Below are positions 62,101 through 64,000 of a stretch of 64,000 bases of DNA, piece by piece. The notes below the pieces were generated by a model that had not been told where the DNA came from, did not search any database, and worked only from the letters and a program-made list of their open reading frames with translations. Position 1 is the first letter of the stretch; each line of letters opens with the position of its first letter. The position numbers and the translations under genes were made by a program. The DNA lies in contig SIAN01000024.1 of assembly GCA_009691715.1 (NCBI GenBank), forward strand, positions 1 through 64,000, read 5' to 3'. The DNA is from Planctomycetota bacterium (GTDB lineage: Bacteria; Planctomycetota; B15-G4; SIAN01).

Positions 62101-63360
62101 TCAGGTCCCGAGGATCAACTCCAGTCCGTTCGACATCGCGATCTTCTTGGGCGCGCCCTTGTCGAAAACGAGGTCTTGCCAGTAGGTCGCGAGCCCGGCC
62201 AGGATCGGGTCATCGTTCGGGATCTCAATGTCGATCAGCCACGTGCCGTTGCCGGCGCCGCTCCCGGAGTGCGTGACGGGATAGATGTCGAAGTGGACGC
62301 CGAGGTCCACGAGGCAGGTGCCGCCCCAGATCGGCAGCGCGCCCGCCGCGAGACCGCCGAGCAGGAAGCCACCCGCGCCGCCGTTCGCATGGGTCACCTC
62401 GAGGGCACAGGTCACGCCAAGGTCCGGCGTGAAGATCCCGTGCAGCTGCGGGACATGGCCGCCGCTGCCGGCCGTTCCGGTCCCGTACTCCGACATGCTG
62501 CCGTCGAGCGGCACCGTGCGCCGCACCGCGACGCCAAGGAACGCGCCGAGCGCCGCGTCCTGATACAGAACGGTCGCGTTGCCGCCGGCGTCGATCTTGA
62601 CCAAGGCGCTCGACTCTGCCGTCGTCGTGTACACCGAGCCGTCGTTCGCGAAGGCGACGTCGTTCGGATCCATCAGGACCGGGTCGTCGCAGAAGACGGT
62701 CATCTCACCGCTGTCGGCTCGGATGCGGACGAGATTGCAGTTCTCGTACCCGGCGACGAAGACGTTGCCGGCGCAATCGACCTCGATGCCGGCCGGGACG
62801 TCCAAGCCGACCGACGGGCCGTCGATGAACTCCACCAGATTGCCGGCCGGATCCATCCGGAAGATGTCGTGCGTGCCGTGGTCGGTCATCCAGAGGTTGC
62901 CCTGCGGATCGAAGGCGATGCCGCCAGGGACCATGAACAGGCCGAGCGAGTTGTCGCAGAAGACGCGCTGCGCACCGGTCGCCGGGTCGATCGCGACGAC
63001 GTGCTGGAAGCCGAAGTCCGTGACGTAGAGCTCGCCGGTGGTCGGATGAATGCAGACGCTCAACGGGTACTTGAGCAGCCCGCCTGAGCTGATGACGGTC
63101 TTGATGCCGCCGGCGTCGATCGCCCAGATCAGCGCGTTATTCAAATCGGCGATGTAGAGGCGGTCGTCCGCGCCCCATTCGCCGTAGAGCGTGACGCCGA
63201 CGTTGGTCGCCCACGGCGTGAGCGTGCCGGTGTCGACGTCGAACTTGCGGATCTCGCTGATGTCCGGCAGCGAGATGTAGAGCTCCTCGCCAGCACGGGC
63301 CGCAGCGGAAAACAAGCAGAGCGCCGACATGGCCCCGCCAGCACGAACGAAGGTGCGCAT
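62101..63360 (-). CDS. Secreted NHL/SMP-30-like beta-propeller protein
   Basis: The protein has 419 residues. The ATG at 63360 follows a strong AGGAGGA. A signal peptide (FVRAGGAMSALCLFSAAARA) precedes about six propeller blades with GELYVTDFGFQHVVAIDPAT and GNLWMTDHGTHDIFRMDPAG repeats. The C-terminal ~110 residues (GTWLIDIEIPNDDPILAGLA, NGLELILGT) match a terminal domain common to extracellular Planctomycete proteins. It probably binds or scaffolds; enzymatic activity cannot be seen. Confidence 0.82.
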   Translation of the reverse strand: MRTFVRAGGAMSALCLFSAAARAGEELYISLPDISEIRKFDVDTGTLTPWATNVGVTLYGEWGADDRLYIADLNNALIWAIDAGGIKTVISSGGLLKYPLSVCIHPTTGELYVTDFGFQHVVAIDPATGAQRVFCDNSLGLFMVPGGIAFDPQGNLWMTDHGTHDIFRMDPAGNLVEFIDGPSVGLDVPAGIEVDCAGNVFVAGYENCNLVRIRADSGEMTVFCDDPVLMDPNDVAFANDGSVYTTTAESSALVKIDAGGNATVLYQDAALGAFLGVAVRRTVPLDGSMSEYGTGTAGSGGHVPQLHGIFTPDLGVTCALEVTHANGGAGGFLLGGLAAGALPIWGGTCLVDLGVHFDIYPVTHSGSGAGNGTWLIDIEIPNDDPILAGLATYWQDLVFDKGAPKKIAMSNGLELILGT

Positions 63361-63537
63361 CGATCCTCCTTTTGATGGCCGGCGCGCTGCGGTTTCCAGG
63401 CGTTTCGCCGCGGGCGGGCACTCGATCGGGCTTCTTGGACCCGTTCGATCACATCGCCGTGGCGCCGGCGGCTCGGTTGATAGCACCAAATCGTCGGGAG
63501 ACCGGCCCGCAAATTCGGCGCGCGGATCAGGCGCTGC

Positions 63538-64000
63538 TCAGGGCGATGGGCCGCCGCTCGACTTGGCCGCACGTGCCTTGGTGCGGGCATCCAGCCGTTC
63601 GTTCGCCGCCAGCCCCACGGCCGCGTCGTTCGCCGCCGCTGCACCGGCGTCGCCCGCATTGCAGCAGGCGATCACGCCGAAGCCACCGACCGGATCAAGC
63701 CAGCAGGTCGCCAACCAGAGTCCGTTGCTGCCATTGTGCGTGAGTACCTTCCCGTCGCCCGCCGCCCAGTCCCGCTTCGTGATCAACCAGCCGTAGCCGT
63801 ACCCAAAGCTGTCGCCGGCAGCCATCGGATAGGCGGTGTGAAGTCGGGCGAACGTCTCCTTCCGCAGCGTGATCGCGCCCACCTTCTGGTCGGCCGTCGC
63901 GCCGCGCAGATGAAGCTGCAGGTACTTCGCCCAATCGGCGAGCGAGGCGTGGACCGTGCCTGCCGGGCCGAGGAACGAAGGGTTGTCGGACCCGGCGCCG
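63538..64000 (-). CDS. C-terminal part of a beta-lactamase-family serine hydrolase (partial at the window edge)
   Basis: The visible 153 residues lack the SxxK nucleophile, which lies beyond 64000. They contain LADWAKYLQLHLRG, FGYGYGWLITKRDWAAGDGK and THNGSNGLWLATCWLDP, with HNGSN in the position of the KTG box. The end is Ala/Lys-rich. The substrate is unknown. Confidence 0.7.
   Translation of the reverse strand, partial: GAGSDNPSFLGPAGTVHASLADWAKYLQLHLRGATADQKVGAITLRKETFARLHTAYPMAAGDSFGYGYGWLITKRDWAAGDGKVLTHNGSNGLWLATCWLDPVGGFGVIACCNAGDAGAAAANDAAVGLAANERLDARTKARAAKSSGGPSP

Overview
This 64 kb window is a G+C-rich, gene-dense bacterial chromosome segment with mostly short intergenic gaps and many 4-nt ATGA or GTGA overlaps. 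I see no rRNA, tRNA, CRISPR array, integrase or insertion sequence. The protein families point to a member of the Planctomycetota. They include two secreted DUF1549/DUF1553 + DUF1501 gene pairs, a giant secreted propeller/HEAT/PA14/cupredoxin/cytochrome c protein, a ThuA-like protein, sulfatase-like and arylsulfotransferase-like enzymes, large GT-C/DUF2723 membrane proteins and a divergent sigma/anti-sigma pair. This assignment is inference from family content; no marker gene is present.

Layout. 1-11 kb is cell-envelope biology: a sulfatase/phosphodiesterase-like lipoprotein (partial), a GT-C membrane protein overlapping lgt, a leucine-rich repeat protein with a Cys-rich triple repeat, an SGNH hydrolase, a ferritin-like diiron protein interrupted by an in-frame TGA, and a DUF2723/cardiolipin synthase/hypothetical run. 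11-17.3 kb is a strictly overlapping four-gene operon of three SPFH (HflK/HflC-like) proteins and a P1B-type metal ATPase. 17.5-24.3 kb has an OPT-family transporter, a frameshifted membrane protein, egtB and a GH78 alpha-L-rhamnosidase lipoprotein. 24.3-26.7 kb is a locus broken by two apparent frameshifts that would join an ECF-sigma region 2-like segment, TPRs and a caspase/gingipain-like domain. 26.8-32.3 kb has a radical SAM protein with a poly-G tract at its start codon, a PEP-hydrolase-like/Tm-1-like gene pair (fused in plant Tm-1), an alpha/beta hydrolase and a small membrane protein. 32.4-41.2 kb holds the 1637-residue secreted protein, ThuA-like, nnrE and an arylsulfotransferase-like gene. 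41.3-50.2 kb has a sigma-like/zinc anti-sigma-like pair, a DEAD-box helicase, a sulfatase-superfamily protein and the first DUF1549/DUF1501 pair. 50.2-58.2 kb contains a helical unknown, an alpha-2-macroglobulin C-terminal fragment abutting a 5'-truncated FHA-GAF-adenylate cyclase, a SagB-type double nitroreductase, an AraC regulator with an in-frame TGA and a frameshifted serine hydrolase. 58.3-64 kb has the second DUF1501/DUF1549 pair, an NHL-propeller secreted protein and a partial serine hydrolase.

A recurring theme is broken reading frames: four single-base shifts, two in-frame TGA codons that would each be restored by CGA, one possibly lost 5' end, and one junction where two genes on opposite strands both lose their N-termini. 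Either the assembly has residual errors or this segment is decaying; read mapping would separate the two. A second theme is short in-frame tandem repeats (12, 15, 18 and 111 bp) in otherwise unrelated secreted or membrane-associated proteins.
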